Assembly: GCF_040958095.1 (NCBI RefSeq) | Contig: NC_091219.1 | Location: 23,666,825-23,730,824 of the forward strand | Direction: 5' to 3' | DNA length: 64,000 nt | Origin: Procambarus clarkii | Taxonomy: Eukaryota; Arthropoda; Malacostraca; Decapoda; Cambaridae | Shown here: positions 22,001 to 29,175 of the stretch, one piece after another | Position numbering within the stretch: position 1 is the first letter of the stretch | Layout: each line of letters opens with the position of its first letter | Notes under the pieces: model-generated | Told to the model about the DNA's origin: nothing | Databases searched by the model: none | The model's input: the letters and a program-made list of their open reading frames with translations, nothing else | Made by a program: the position numbers and the translations under genes

Positions 22001-23609
22001 GAACGTGTGGTATGCTTGTTGTTGTTGGCCATTCCTCGCTCTTCCACGCCAATAAGGCTTTTATTCCTACTGCGTGAAACTCTAATAGTGTTAGTTTTTT
22101 TGTATCTGTTGAGTAGTGGTTATACAATGCGTATGCATTGTGCATGGCCATTTGCAGAAAATAGAAAGTGATCTTCTTGGTCCATTTGTGGGTTTTTCTT
22201 GCAAACTCATAATATTTGACCATTTGATCAAAATGATCAACACCTTTCATGAACTTATTGTAATCCACTATGGCCTTTGGTTTGTTCATTTTCACAATTT
22301 CTACTCCAGTTCTCCTGTCACGTTTACGAACGCGTTTCCTGCGCTGTGCTTGAGCAGTGTCGGCATTGTGGATATTGGTGATGACAGACGGGGCGCTTGT
22401 TCTTCCAAACTATAACATGATTTCTATTTCCATGAAAACTCCATGAAAACTATTTCATGGAGAAAAATCTGAGTGTATCCCCATCCATTTCGGTTAGAAA
22501 ATGGAATTTATAGAAATATTTTTTCGATGGACTACAAAAGTAGTCTGTTATGCGGAATCGTAAGAAAAAACGGTGACGAGCTATCTCTAATCTAAAGCGC
22601 GAAAGTGTTAACAATTTCATACACTAGAAAAGAAGGTACTGCTAATAAATATCTAGTACTATACTGGACAGTATGAGCATTATACTCATGACTCCCCCAA
22701 CCCTGCAGGGTGGAGAGCTTTGTGCTCTTCTCTGGGGCAGAGGTTCTGTTCCTTTGGCTCTGATGGATGGTGTGTTTGTTCTCTGCCTTCTTTTCTGGCA
22801 AAGAGCAAGTTGGTTGGATTCTGGATTATATTCTTGGTGATTGATGCTTAGTTGGTCCAGCTGGGGGGTGCATCATTGTAGTGTCCAGTGGTATGCTTCA
22901 CCCTACTTGTGTGGTACCGGTTCTGCCTTGATGGATGCCTTGTTTAGTTTCCTTTCCCTCTTGTTGCAATTCTAAGGTTGTCTGCAGCATCATAAAAACT
23001 AGCCAACATGCAGTCTACCCTTGAGTCCATGATATTCATAAGTATGCAGCATTGGCGGCTGTCTTCAACATGTTGTAGGTTGATATTTGTGCTCAGGTTT
23101 GAGAGGTCTAACTGAGTCTTTGTATTTAGTAAATATCCCTGGTCCCAGTCTCGTGTGGCATCTGGGCCAGATTTCTTTTCGTGCCTCAGAGGCACCAGTC
23201 AAGGCTCTGTTCACACACTGTGCATTGGCCTACCATGGATCAATGTAAAGGTTGCAAGAATGGGGGTATGCCTTCATTTTCAAAATCAAATATTATAATG
23301 CAGTATATAATTTTGTTATTTTCCAGAATACTTATGTTTATTGTGAATGTAATGCGAGATGTGAATTTTCTTTTCCAGAAAACTGTTTACCCAAGATGTA
23401 TAACCTTACACATTGGATTTGGTGCAATGTGTCTCATGGCTGTTATATACTTCCTGCGCTGGGAGATGAAACCTTTGCTGGAGAAGATCCTTCAGTTTGC
23501 CAGTAAATTACTCTCACGACTGGGTGAGCAGAATGATCACTATGACAAGGAGCAGTTTAGCAAAGTATTGCTGGTAGATAAAATACACTGGTTGCTCTAT
23601 AGAATCTAG
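6954..23609 (+). CDS. RFT1: RFT1, ER lipid-linked oligosaccharide flippase family protein (C-terminal six exons)
   Basis: Six exons join without frame breaks: 6954-7073, 9416-9526, 13014-13153, 13681-13809, 19692-19812 and 23379-23609. Together they give 284 codons including the stop. The reading starts inside the protein (VVSNLGSLAARL), so earlier exons lie before the window. RFT1 is a multi-pass ER membrane protein of the MOP/MurJ-like group, needed for Man5GlcNAc2-PP-dolichol to become available in the lumen for N-glycosylation; whether it is itself the flippase is debated. The sequence shows conserved blocks: NLGSLAARL; FLAINGITES, where animal RFT1 has LLAINGVTE; FVFANCINMGLRIT; and a final hydrophobic helix before a charged tail. 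All introns are GT-AG and most are filled with transposons. An oddity is the tandem duplication of the fifth exon's donor site. Confidence 0.9.
7074..9415 (+). other. RFT1 intron holding DIRS fragment B
   Basis: This is a GT-AG intron. 7186-8330 is DIRS-related. 8330-9200 has short ORFs but no recognised domain. 9207-9235 carries the TTTCATTACATTCAAT motif shared with other DIRS-associated ends. Confidence 0.7.
7186..8330 (+). mobile_element. DIRS-like fragment B (non-coding unit plus RNase H end)
   Basis: 7186-7530 matches the non-coding repeat unit seen at 14600 and 15440. 7545-7970 reads, with one frame change, as the end of the DIRS RT/RNase H protein: VADSFRWLC (near 7590), AFMVDAFRQD (near 7710-7740), LLRVLARLEP (7788-7815), and VPWWPAHPYF (7839-7870). 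Beyond 7968 the sequence diverges from copies A and C. The long frame 7749-8327 is partly this protein and partly unrelated sequence, so it should not be taken as one gene. Confidence 0.65.
9416..9526 (+). CDS. RFT1: RFT1 exon, phase 0 to 0
   Basis: The acceptor TTTTTTCAG precedes 9416 and the donor CTGCAG|GTGAGT follows 9526. The 37 codons run from DRIAAVVRFF to WSYSSLLLQ, mostly one hydrophobic membrane helix. Confidence 0.87.
9596..10626 (-). mobile_element. Tigger/pogo-like DNA transposon, internally deleted
   Basis: The left end CAGTGGGAGCCTCGATTTAC and the inverted right end (CAGTGACACCTCGAATTAC on the minus strand) form imperfect terminal inverted repeats of the Tigger type. A TA follows the right end; the left flank reads TG, probably a decayed TA. 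Between them, on the minus strand, lies a short ORF with a CENP-B/pogo N-terminal helix-turn-helix. At 1031 bp it lacks the DDE catalytic domain and so is non-autonomous. It sits in the RFT1 intron 9527-13013. Confidence 0.8.
10146..10346 (-). pseudogene. Tigger transposase N-terminus (CENP-B-like HTH), truncated
   Basis: The likely start is the ATG at 10346-10344, giving MGPKK followed by RMTIEKKQEIIRKHENG and VVELARQYNKS. This is the psq-type helix-turn-helix that opens Tigger and CENP-B proteins and binds the transposon ends. The frame is lost after about 45 residues into a short alanine/valine tail. No catalytic domain remains. Confidence 0.75.
10690..10885 (-). mobile_element. Old LINE 3' fragment, same family as 1498-2350
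   Basis: The plus strand shows the same run as 1690-1850, including CTCTTGTTCT, TTTTGTATGTGGTGATCATAT, and the CTTTGGC-TTAATGCCTC landmark. It encodes the C-terminal part of the LINE RT on the minus strand. It is more diverged than the two other copies. Confidence 0.65.
10888..12500 (+). pseudogene. Decayed LINE reverse transcriptase remnant
   Basis: Scattered frames show LINE hallmarks in order: a weak fingers region near 11090-11520, the palm motif SMFADDAKLM (11713-11745), an ETHVDRVTSAAYWE region, and a C-terminal region with RGDMITTYKIIKGIDK (near 12250-12300). Several stops and indels interrupt it. The frame 11701-12006 is a real piece of this RT, not a gene. The clade is similar to the minus-strand LINEs at 1498 and 17260, but the copy is older. 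Confidence 0.65.
12530..12585. repeat. Short tandem duplication
   Basis: The block AGCACTAGACCTCGCTTT occurs at about 12525 and again at about 12550, separated by a few bases. It lies in a GC-richer island within an AT-rich intron. Its origin is unknown. Confidence 0.6.
13014..13153 (+). CDS. RFT1: RFT1 exon, phase 0 to 2
   Basis: The acceptor TTATCTACAG precedes 13014 and the donor TTTCAAG|GTAACT follows 13153. The coding part starts LYGGHQLSEGEG and contains FLAINGITES, one of the best conserved RFT1 segments. The last codon is split: AG here and A from the next exon. Confidence 0.88.
13681..13809 (+). CDS. RFT1: RFT1 exon, phase 2 to 2
   Basis: The acceptor ATATTTTTCAG precedes 13681 and the donor TACAG|GTAATA follows 13809. 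It encodes YNRLLILFSFAYLG, then FVFANCINMGLRITY. The terminal AG pairs with a T from exon 19692 to make a Ser codon, which preserves frame. Confidence 0.88.
14600..15870 (+). repeat. Two direct copies of the DIRS-associated non-coding unit (~845-bp period)
   Basis: Landmarks at 14610-14640 (CTGGGGGAACCCCCTTCGG), 14700 (GGAGTTCT), 14740 (CTCAGAGAGGCA) and 14815 (GGCACCCAGAAAGGTAAGCA) recur at about 15460, 15533, 15580 and 15660. The spacing is about 845 bp. Both are followed by a C/G-rich arm pair and CCACGCC/CCATGCC blocks. The 15070-15450 part is then one internal segment between two direct units. No coding potential is evident. Confidence 0.65.
15870..16440. other. Intronic DNA with no gene seen
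   Basis: A mixed-composition stretch. Two overlapping short minus-strand ORFs near 16082-16396 have no recognisable domain and no splice context. I see no functional element. Confidence 0.5.
16440..18960 (+). mobile_element. DIRS-like fragment C (RT end, RNase H, YR), with nested LINE
   Basis: 16470-17250 matches the RT thumb and RNase H region: LVPSPG/DLAWPRLG-like blocks near 16625-16680, then FMTSTHHATLDHWSGLF at 16938-16990. A LINE interrupts it at 17260-17557. The region resumes with LLLVLARL near 17740 and CSLVADSALIPGF-like sequence at 17795-17830. The recombinase part follows at 18360-18960, ending with a VLG*YSGKGVLEE-like equivalent of the copy A terminus. It is full of stops and lies in the RFT1 intron 13810-19691. 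Confidence 0.65.
17260..17557 (-). mobile_element. 5'-truncated LINE nested in DIRS fragment C
   Basis: The minus strand reads DMITIYK-like sequence, then FSFANKVVDDWIKLSEKV and AKTVNSFKALYDKEYW, which is the C-terminus of the same LINE family as 1498-2350. The 3' boundary motif TAAGTGTAGTTACAGGATG at 17260 is identical in the two copies. Both lie right after ATTAC in DIRS sequence (AATTACC and GATTACA). Confidence 0.8.
18960..19500. repeat. Diverged DIRS-associated end sequence
   Basis: Contains CATTGAATGTAATGAAAT near 18987 and its inverse TTTCATTAAATTCAATGC near 19467, so the two motifs face each other about 480 bp apart. Between them are fragments like the CTCCACGACTGATGGC/GGAGCAATGG blocks of the non-coding unit. 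It may be a short non-autonomous derivative. Confidence 0.45.
19692..19812 (+). CDS. RFT1: RFT1 exon, phase 2 to 0, with duplicated donor
   Basis: The acceptor TCTTTTCAG precedes 19692. The exon supplies the T of the split Ser codon, then YWFIHKQYQGSAFHPLIS and ends LVLTAISE, as in animal RFT1 (TAVSE). The donor GAG|GTGGGT follows 19812. The last 21 bp of the exon and the first 21 bp of the intron form a 42-bp unit that is tandemly repeated downstream, so several further GAG|GTGGGT donors follow in the same frame. Confidence 0.87.
19792..20375 (+). repeat. 42-bp minisatellite built on the RFT1 exon/intron junction
   Basis: Copies begin at 19792 (partly exonic), 19834, 19876, 19918, 19960, 20002 and 20044. 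After a SINE insertion, more begin at 20216, 20258, 20300 and 20342, with a partial copy at 20195. Each carries CAATTTCTGAG|GTGGGTGC, that is, the exon end plus the 5' splice site. The period is 42 bp (14 codons), so the first seven copies stay open in the RFT1 frame. The copy at 20258 has GAG|GTGAGT, the closest match to the U1 consensus. Confidence 0.9.
20066..20193 (+). mobile_element. 5'-truncated tRNA-type SINE inside the minisatellite
   Basis: It matches the body and tail of the SINE at 62275-62525 (minus): ACGATTCTT, GGGGATCGTATTCCAGGGAC, then the shared tail core GCCTGAAATGCTACGCGTACTAG and TGGCTGTACAAGAATGTAA, ending in A12. The tRNA-like head is missing. Confidence 0.8.
20510..21345 (+). 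repeat. Degenerate ~190-bp repeats inside the piggyBac element
   Basis: A motif of the form GGTATCA-N-TCGCAATAAAATTCTCTA recurs at about 20517, 20702, 20915, 21101 and 21294, spaced roughly 185-215 bp. It lies between the left inverted repeat and the transposase remnant. Confidence 0.6.
21509..22440 (-). pseudogene. piggyBac transposase C-terminal half, frameshifted
   Basis: Reading the minus strand: VWKNKRPVC-like sequence at about 22410, then a frame change, then KPKAIVDYNKFMKGVDHFDQ (22283-22224), which is the conserved KPxxxxDYNxxMxGVDxxDQ block of the DDE_Tnp_1_7 domain. After another frameshift comes a C-terminal cysteine-rich zinc ribbon with CRVC, CKTCDVALC and CYTRYH (21645-21540). 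Most of the N-terminal DDE domain is missing. It is a dead, internally deleted copy. Confidence 0.88.
22690..23190 (+). pseudogene. DIRS tyrosine recombinase fragment D
   Basis: It aligns by eye with 4760-5330 and 18360-18960: CCCTGCAGGGTGGAGAGCTT/TGGGGCAGAGGTTCTG, then FLAKSK-like sequence, then a QSTLESMIF and SKYPWSQS-like end. Many stops are present. No RT lies nearby, so it is a fragment. Confidence 0.55.
23379..23609 (+). CDS. RFT1: RFT1 last coding exon
   Basis: The acceptor TTTCTTTTCCAG ends at 23378. The frame opens KTVYPRCITLHIGFGAMCL, crosses a final membrane helix (CLMAVIYFLRW), and ends with a charged tail and TAG at 23607-23609. An alternative acceptor TTATTTTCCAG at 23326 would join in the wrong frame, so the downstream one is chosen. 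A donor-like GTATTG after SK (23563) leaves a small chance of one more intron. Confidence 0.82.
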   Translation, partial: KTVYPRCITLHIGFGAMCLMAVIYFLRWEMKPLLEKILQFASKLLSRLGEQNDHYDKEQFSKVLLVDKIHWLLYRI

Positions 23610-24095
23610 CATGTATGCATTTTATTTCTAGAACTGAACAAAATTCTTTACATGTTAAACTGCATTTAAATATCCTTCATAAAAGAAATTCATATGAAAC
23701 TTAATACTGTATTTGGTAGCTGCAACTAAAGGTTTTGCAATTTTTAAATTTGTTACTTTATGATGAACTAGCCATGATGCATTTGTTTAATGGAATACAG
23801 TACTATATATGGATGTTGAATGCAAGGTCCATCATATCTCCATGTATTTGTCTAGCGTTCATTCTTAATTTGGAGGAAGAGAAACTAGTACAGTACTGTA
23901 GTTACCGTACCCTATACCCCAGGGGGCGATCCCACTTAAAATCCTGGTCAGGCTATGTAAAAAAAAAATTCTATAATAGGCTCACACATTCATGCATCCT
24001 TGAAATCACAAATGTAGGCCCATGCATCACTGATGTAGAATTTTTTTTTTTTTTACATTAGGGGGTTAGTAATGGAGCTCAGTTAATAAGCTTAA
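23610..24095. other. RFT1 3' flank, no further gene seen
   Basis: AT-rich sequence probably holding the RFT1 3' UTR. I see no clear AATAAA signal in the first 400 bases. Homopolymer runs lie near 23960 and 24045. Confidence 0.5.
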
Positions 24096-24097
24096 TA

Positions 24098-24999
24098 CAG
24101 TGGTACCTCGCATAACGATCGCCCCAAAAGACGAACATTTTGGGTAACGAACGGCCCGATCGGCGTCAAATCGTCCCGTATGACGAACGCTGGTTTGAGT
24201 AACGTCAACACCACACGGTGGGGTCGCGCTTCTTCTTGCACATTCTTAGACGCCTCCGACGATGCACATAAATTATGTTGTACTTGTTTAAAGATGCTAA
24301 TAATGCTGGGATATAAAAGGGTGACTGCTGAGATGTTGCAAAGCATTGACGTTTTTGTAGGAAAAAAGAAATGAAATGTCTGATATACAACAAATGTCAA
24401 AAAGGTTCGTTCGGTATTCGGCAGGTAGGCTGCTCCATTATAACAATCTTTCTTTGTTTCAAATGTGTTCCATTTGTTTTGTATTTGTCATTTACGTCTC
24501 AATAATGGAGAAGCCTACCCTACATACACTGAATAAACCATTATGACATTTTCCTTTCTTCAAATGTGTTCAATATTTATTTTTCATTTGTCTTATAGCA
24601 AAAGGTTCGTTCGGTGGTCGGCAGGTAGGCTGCTCCATGTTTCTTACATACAAAAAACGTAAATAATAAAAAAAATGAAGAATTTTGAAAACCAGTACAA
24701 ATGTCAAAAAGGTTCGTTCGGTTGTCTACAGGTCAGCTGCTCCATGTTTCTTAAATAAAAAAAAAAACGAAAAATAAAAGAACTGTTGAAACAATTTGAA
24801 AAATGGACAAATGCCATAAAGGTTCGTTCAGTGTTTGTCGGGTAGGCTGCTCCATTATTGAGACGTAAGTGACAAATACAAAACAAATGGAACACATTTG
24901 AAACAAAGAAAGATTGTCATAATGGAGCAGCCTACCCAACAAACACTGAACGAACCTTTTGCTATAATGAATATGAAAGACAGGGCTGCTGGCTGGGTT
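24098..24999 (+). mobile_element. Tigger/mariner-like element end with internal repeat cluster
   Basis: It starts CAGTGGTACCTCGCATAACGA, a typical Tigger-type inverted-repeat end preceded by TA. From 24400 to 24960 a ~36-bp motif with AAAGGTTCGTTCGGT and GGTAGGCTGCTCCAT recurs four times forward (about 24402, 24602, 24707, 24820) and twice inverted (about 24512, 24922). No transposase is visible. The matching opposite end is not nearby; a solo right-type end lies at 44709-44793. Confidence 0.6.
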
Positions 25000-25450
25000 A
25001 GTACTGCGTGAGAAACCATTTGTAGCACACGTGCCTCTGGCTCTCAAACACCTGTCCCACACGGTGTTGAAAGACTGCGCTCAGTCGGTGAAATTCAGGC
25101 CCTATTGTTTGAAGAACATAAGGGTCATAACATTGGTGAAGCTAGGCGCAATAAGGGCTTAACACAAAGGTCGGATGCCAGTGATACAGCACCTATGAGA
25201 ATGATACAGCGAGCGTATCCAGGTTAAATTTTTTAAATTTTGCCCCGAGGGGCAAGTTTATTGGGCAGCGCCACTCATCTTGTGAGTGAACATACCGCCG
25301 TAGCAGAATGTACAACACTCCCCAATAGGAAGAAAACCCGCTGGGTTGTTCATCCTGTCACTTGTACCCAGACACAGCTGGGACTTGCTTAACTGTCTCA
25401 AGTGAACAGCTCCTCAAACAAGAAGATTAACATTTATCAACCCTTAAAAG
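25000..25450. repeat. Unidentified repeat-like stretch next to LINE fragment
   Basis: 25075-25225 is open on the plus strand (SVGEIQALLFEEHKGHN and on) but I do not recognise the protein. From 25240 the GCCCCGAGGGGCAAGTTTATT block begins a non-coding stretch ending before the RNase H LINE fragment. The whole is probably TE-derived. Confidence 0.35.
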
Positions 25451-25456
25451 CTTACG

Positions 25457-26146
25457 TTATCTTGCGGGTGCAAAATGGGGAAATCTTTTAAGAACAGTAT
25501 CAATATTTGACAAATAGTGTTTTCCTAACTCAAACAATGTGGGGTTTATTATTCTACAGTTATTCCTAATGTCTCTCAGGTGTTCACATTCACGTAGATA
25601 GTGGTCAAGGCGGTGTCCATCACTCTCACCACAGATTCTGCAACTTCGCTGATCAACTGTTGTTTCCATTCCAAATCTCCATGGATATTTGTATCCAAGA
25701 CGGATTCTCGCTATTACAGATTCTCTCCCTCGTCGTCCTCCTCTTCGGCCATACTGATTGGGATTGCCAGCTGCAACCATGTTGTACCATCGTACAGATT
25801 CACTGGTTTGTGCTTCTATCCTCCTTTCCTCAGTTACCTTGTCACGGTGATGTTGCCTGATAATACCTCTAATTTGTAGTTGAGTCTTGGGTATGAAGTA
25901 TTCAATATGGTCTCCTTCAGCGCCTTCAGCAGCCAGCACATCTGCTCGTTCATTCCCACATATTCCAACATGGGAGGGGATCCACAGAAACTTGATGACT
26001 CTTCCCTGATTGGTAAGTACTCTCACAGCTCTCTTGATTTCAGCGACTATTGCAAGATTTTCTGCCTGATTTTTACTTAGGCTTTGCAGTGCTGCTTTTG
26101 AATCGGTGCAAATCACTGCACCATTAGATGACATTGATGACATCAA
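25457..26146 (-). pseudogene. LINE C-terminus with RNase H and zinc knuckle
   Basis: This is a 229-residue open frame. The RNase H half starts at ICTDSKAALQSL (a catalytic Asp block) and has FLWIPSHVGICGNERAD (His and Asp catalytic blocks). A cysteine/histidine knuckle CRICGESDGHRLDHYLREC follows. These mark the C-terminus of I/Jockey-type LINEs that carry RNase H. The upstream RT is missing because the tail of another LINE (26155-29175) abuts it. A related piece lies at 29815-30664. Confidence 0.8.
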
Positions 26147-26457
26147 TAAAAAAAAAATAAAAAAATAAAATAAAATGTTTATTTAGGTAAGGTACATACA
26201 TACAATAAATTTTTACAAAGAATGGTTGACTTATAGGTAGAGCTAGTACATACAATGCCTAAAGCCACTATTACGCAAAGCGTTTCGGGCATGATAAACT
26301 TAAATGACAAGCTTAATACTAATTGAGCATAATGAGTAGAATGAAAACAAGAAATGAAAACATAGATGAAAAAGTAGCACAAATACAATTATGTCGACAA
26401 ACAGCGCTCTTTAAAAAAAAAAACAGACATTGGTTGACAATAGAAGGGTAAGGTAGG

Positions 26458-27642
26458 TTACAGGGAATTTATTAGGTATAGCTTCGTTTTTAACTTAAAC
26501 TGGTTGAGAGAAGTACAGTCTTTAACATGGTTGGGAAGGTCATTCCACATTCTGGGCCCCTTGATTTGTAGAGCATTTCTAGTTTGATTAAGTCGTACTC
26601 TAGGAATATCAAAACTGTATTTATTTCTGGTGTGGTGCTCATGGGTTCTGTTACATCCTTCTATGAAGCTTTTGAGATCAGGATTGGCATTATAGTTTAG
26701 CGTTTTATATATGTATAATACACATGAGAGAATATGCAGTGACTTAATGTCTAACATATTCAGAGATTTGAGTAGGGGTACCGAGTGATGCCTGGGGCCA
26801 GAGTTGGATATTGTCCTAATAGCAGCTTTGTGTTGAGTAATTAGAGGACGTAAGTGATTTTGGGTAGTAGAGCCCCAAGCACAAATACCATAGTTGAGAT
26901 ATGGATAGATAAGGGAGTAATAGAGAGTCACCAGGGCAGGGCGTGGTACATAATATCTGATCTTAGAAAGAATGCCCACAGTTTTTGAAACTTTTTTTGA
27001 TATATTTAGAATGTGTCCCTGGAAATTCAGCTTGTGGTCAATGAGAATGCCAAGGAATTTGCCATCTAATTTGTTACAAATTTGGGTATTGTTTATTTTG
27101 AGATTTATTTGACTAGAGGATTTATTGCCAAACAGAATATAGAAAGTTTTGTCAATGTTAAGGGTGAGTTTGTTGGCAGTTAGCCAAAGATGGACTTTAT
27201 TTAGCTCAGTATTTACTGTGGCATTTAGAGCAAGGGGGTCAGGACTGGAGTAAATGAAGGTTGTGTCGTCAGCAAATAGAATTGGTTTGAGGTGTTGGGA
27301 GGCATTTGGAAGGTCATTAATGTAGATGAGAAAGAGGAGAGGGCCAAGTATGCTGCCCTGAGGAACACCAATGTTGATGGATAGGGTGGGAGAAATTGTA
27401 TTATTCACAGAAACATATTGGAGCCTGTCAGTAAGGTAGGATTTGAGGTATTGTAGGGAGTGTCCTCTGACTCCATAATGATGTAATTTAAGAAGAAGAT
27501 TTTGGTGGTTGACAGTATCAAAAGCTTTACGCAGGTCCACAAATAACCCAACAGGGAACTCCTTTTTATCAAGAGCTGTATGAATCGAGTTAAGCATACT
27601 AATAAGTGCATCGTTAGTGCTTTTTTTTGGGTCTGAAGCCAT
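26458..27642 (-). CDS. LINE ORF2 second part: reverse transcriptase and C-terminus
   Basis: The 394-residue frame has VDLRKAFDTVNH (first catalytic Asp block), GVPQGSILGPLLFLIYINDL, and LFADDTTFIYSS (the FADD palm). A C-terminal block follows with HHTRNKYSFDIPRVRLNQ and KGPRMWNDLPNHVK. The same C-terminal block recurs, decayed, at 44025-44150 on the plus strand. A single indel in a homopolymer separates it from the upstream ORF, so a read error is as likely as a real lesion. Confidence 0.87.
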   Translation of the reverse strand: MASDPKKSTNDALISMLNSIHTALDKKEFPVGLFVDLRKAFDTVNHQNLLLKLHHYGVRGHSLQYLKSYLTDRLQYVSVNNTISPTLSINIGVPQGSILGPLLFLIYINDLPNASQHLKPILFADDTTFIYSSPDPLALNATVNTELNKVHLWLTANKLTLNIDKTFYILFGNKSSSQINLKINNTQICNKLDGKFLGILIDHKLNFQGHILNISKKVSKTVGILSKIRYYVPRPALVTLYYSLIYPYLNYGICAWGSTTQNHLRPLITQHKAAIRTISNSGPRHHSVPLLKSLNMLDIKSLHILSCVLYIYKTLNYNANPDLKSFIEGCNRTHEHHTRNKYSFDIPRVRLNQTRNALQIKGPRMWNDLPNHVKDCTSLNQFKLKTKLYLINSL

Positions 27643-29175
27643 ATTGGCAAGGGCTAAGTATATTGAGTTTGGCTAGATATGAGTAAAGCTGCTTATAGAT
27701 TACTTTTTCAAAATTTTTTGACAAGTTTGGCAGGATTGATATAGGTCTGTAGTTGTTAACATCTGTGAGATCACCACATTTGTGGACAGGCGTTACTCTC
27801 GTTTTTTTTAGAATATCTGGAAAGGTTTGGAGTTCAAGTGACTTGTTGAAGAGCAAAGCAATAGCAGGGGCTAAAGATCTGGAGGCTTTTTTGTAAATTA
27901 AAGTTGGTATCTCCTCAAGGGCACCAGACTTGGTTTTAAGGGAAAGGATTATCTCATTGACGTCAGTGGAGTTAATAGGCTTTAGGTACAGAGACTGTGG
28001 ATAGTTACCTTTAAGATAGTCCTTAATGTCAGTACTGGAAGATGGAATATCATTTGCAAGGGATGAACCAATGGAAGAGAAGAACCTATTGAACTCAATA
28101 GCAGAATCAGAGGCTGAAAGCTGACCATCGTTATTAGACTGGAGAGTCGGTTTGTTATTTAAAGATTTCTTTGATCCCAATATTTGTGAAATTGTGCTCG
28201 AAGTTTGTTTAATGTTGCTCTTTATTTGGGTAAATTTATCTTCGTAGTATTTAGTTTTGGCTCGTCTAATTATCTTAGATAGCAATAATGAGTAATTCTT
28301 TGAGAATTCTTTGGAGACAATTCCTAACCTATACTTCTTCTCAAGGTCATGTTTTTTATTAATAGATTTAAGTATTCCCTTTGTAAGCCAGGGATTGTTG
28401 AGCCTTTTGGTTGTGACTTGTTTTGTAAGCATAGGACAGTGGGTATTATAAAGGCTAAGAGTTTTTTGAAGAAAAGATTGCACTGCTAGGTTGATGTCCT
28501 CTATGTTACCTAACTCGGACTCCCAGTTGACATTATCAGCAGCAGTTATAAAATTGTCTATAGCAGTTTCATTGTGTAGTCTGAAACGTATCTCTCTTGA
28601 CTCAAGAGGTGGTTTGCTAATGTTAGTTAAGAGAAATGTGGGGTAATGGTCTGTAGTGCTATCGGTGATTATACCTGAAGTAAGCGGAGAGGTTATGTTT
28701 GTCCAGATGTGATCTAGAGTCGTGGCAGTGCTATCAGTGATTCTAGTAGGTCTAGTGATTAAGGGTATGAGGAAGCAGGAATTCATACAGTTGAGGAAGC
28801 TAACAGCAGTAGGGTGTTCTGGCTCGCAGAGGTCAATATTAAAGTCCCCTGCGATAATTAGGTGGTTTTTGTTCAGTCTGTTATCAAGTATTAGATTTCT
28901 AAGGTTTGAGTTGAATTCGGACACATCAGTGTTAGGAATTCTATAAACTGCACCCACAGACAGGACAGACTCGGCACCCTTGACTCTGAAGCTGGCGAAG
29001 ATATACTCCCCATAGCAGTCTCTAGTTCTAATTTCTTTTAAGCATGTTAGTTCTTGGTGGTAGTAAAGAGCAGTGCCACCACCTCTCTGAAGTTGACGAC
29101 AGTTGTGAATTGCTGAGTAGTTAGGCATGTTAAAGAGTTGAGTAGTATCCTCTTTCAACCATGTTTCAGTAAGTA
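27614..29175 (-). CDS. LINE ORF2 first part: AP endonuclease and start of RT
   Basis: The open frame continues from TETWLKED (an endonuclease catalytic Glu block) at the truncated 5' edge. It has IIAGDFNIDL (Asp/Asn active-site block, about 28835) and STTDHYPTFLL (Asp-His catalytic pair, about 28660). A linker leads to the RT fingers ending VHKCGDLTDVNNYRPISILP and CQYGFRPKKKH. The frame then breaks in an A8 run (T8 on the plus strand near 27619-27626), while the next frame overlaps it. The enzyme nicks target DNA and primes reverse transcription. Confidence 0.85.

Larger units (their letters stand above)
20376..22611. mobile_element. piggyBac-like DNA transposon with TTAA target duplication
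   Basis: TTAA at 20376-20379 and 22608-22611 flank a 2228-bp element. The ends are CACTTTCGCGCT (20380 onward) and its reverse complement AGCGCGAAAGTG ending at 22607, a perfect 12-bp terminal inverted repeat. TTAA duplication is the signature of the piggyBac superfamily. The minus strand carries a broken piggyBac transposase. The element lies directly after the last 42-bp minisatellite copy. Confidence 0.92.
26155..29175 (-). mobile_element. CR1/L2-type LINE, nearly intact, 5'-truncated
   Basis: It holds an endonuclease-reverse transcriptase ORF (29158-26458) with one frameshift, followed by a ~300-bp 3' UTR ending in AATAAACATTTTATTTTATTT and T/A-rich tail. The 3' UTR contains the conserved GCCCGAAACGC stem-loop (about 26290-26260 on the minus strand). 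The element is truncated inside the endonuclease. Its good ORF preservation marks it as one of the youngest insertions in the window. Confidence 0.88.

Noticed and set aside
23327..23506. Alternative RFT1 last exon using the acceptor at 23326
   Set aside because: Phase 0 from the previous exon would give a different frame rich in Cys and unlike RFT1. The acceptor at 23378 restores the conserved frame.
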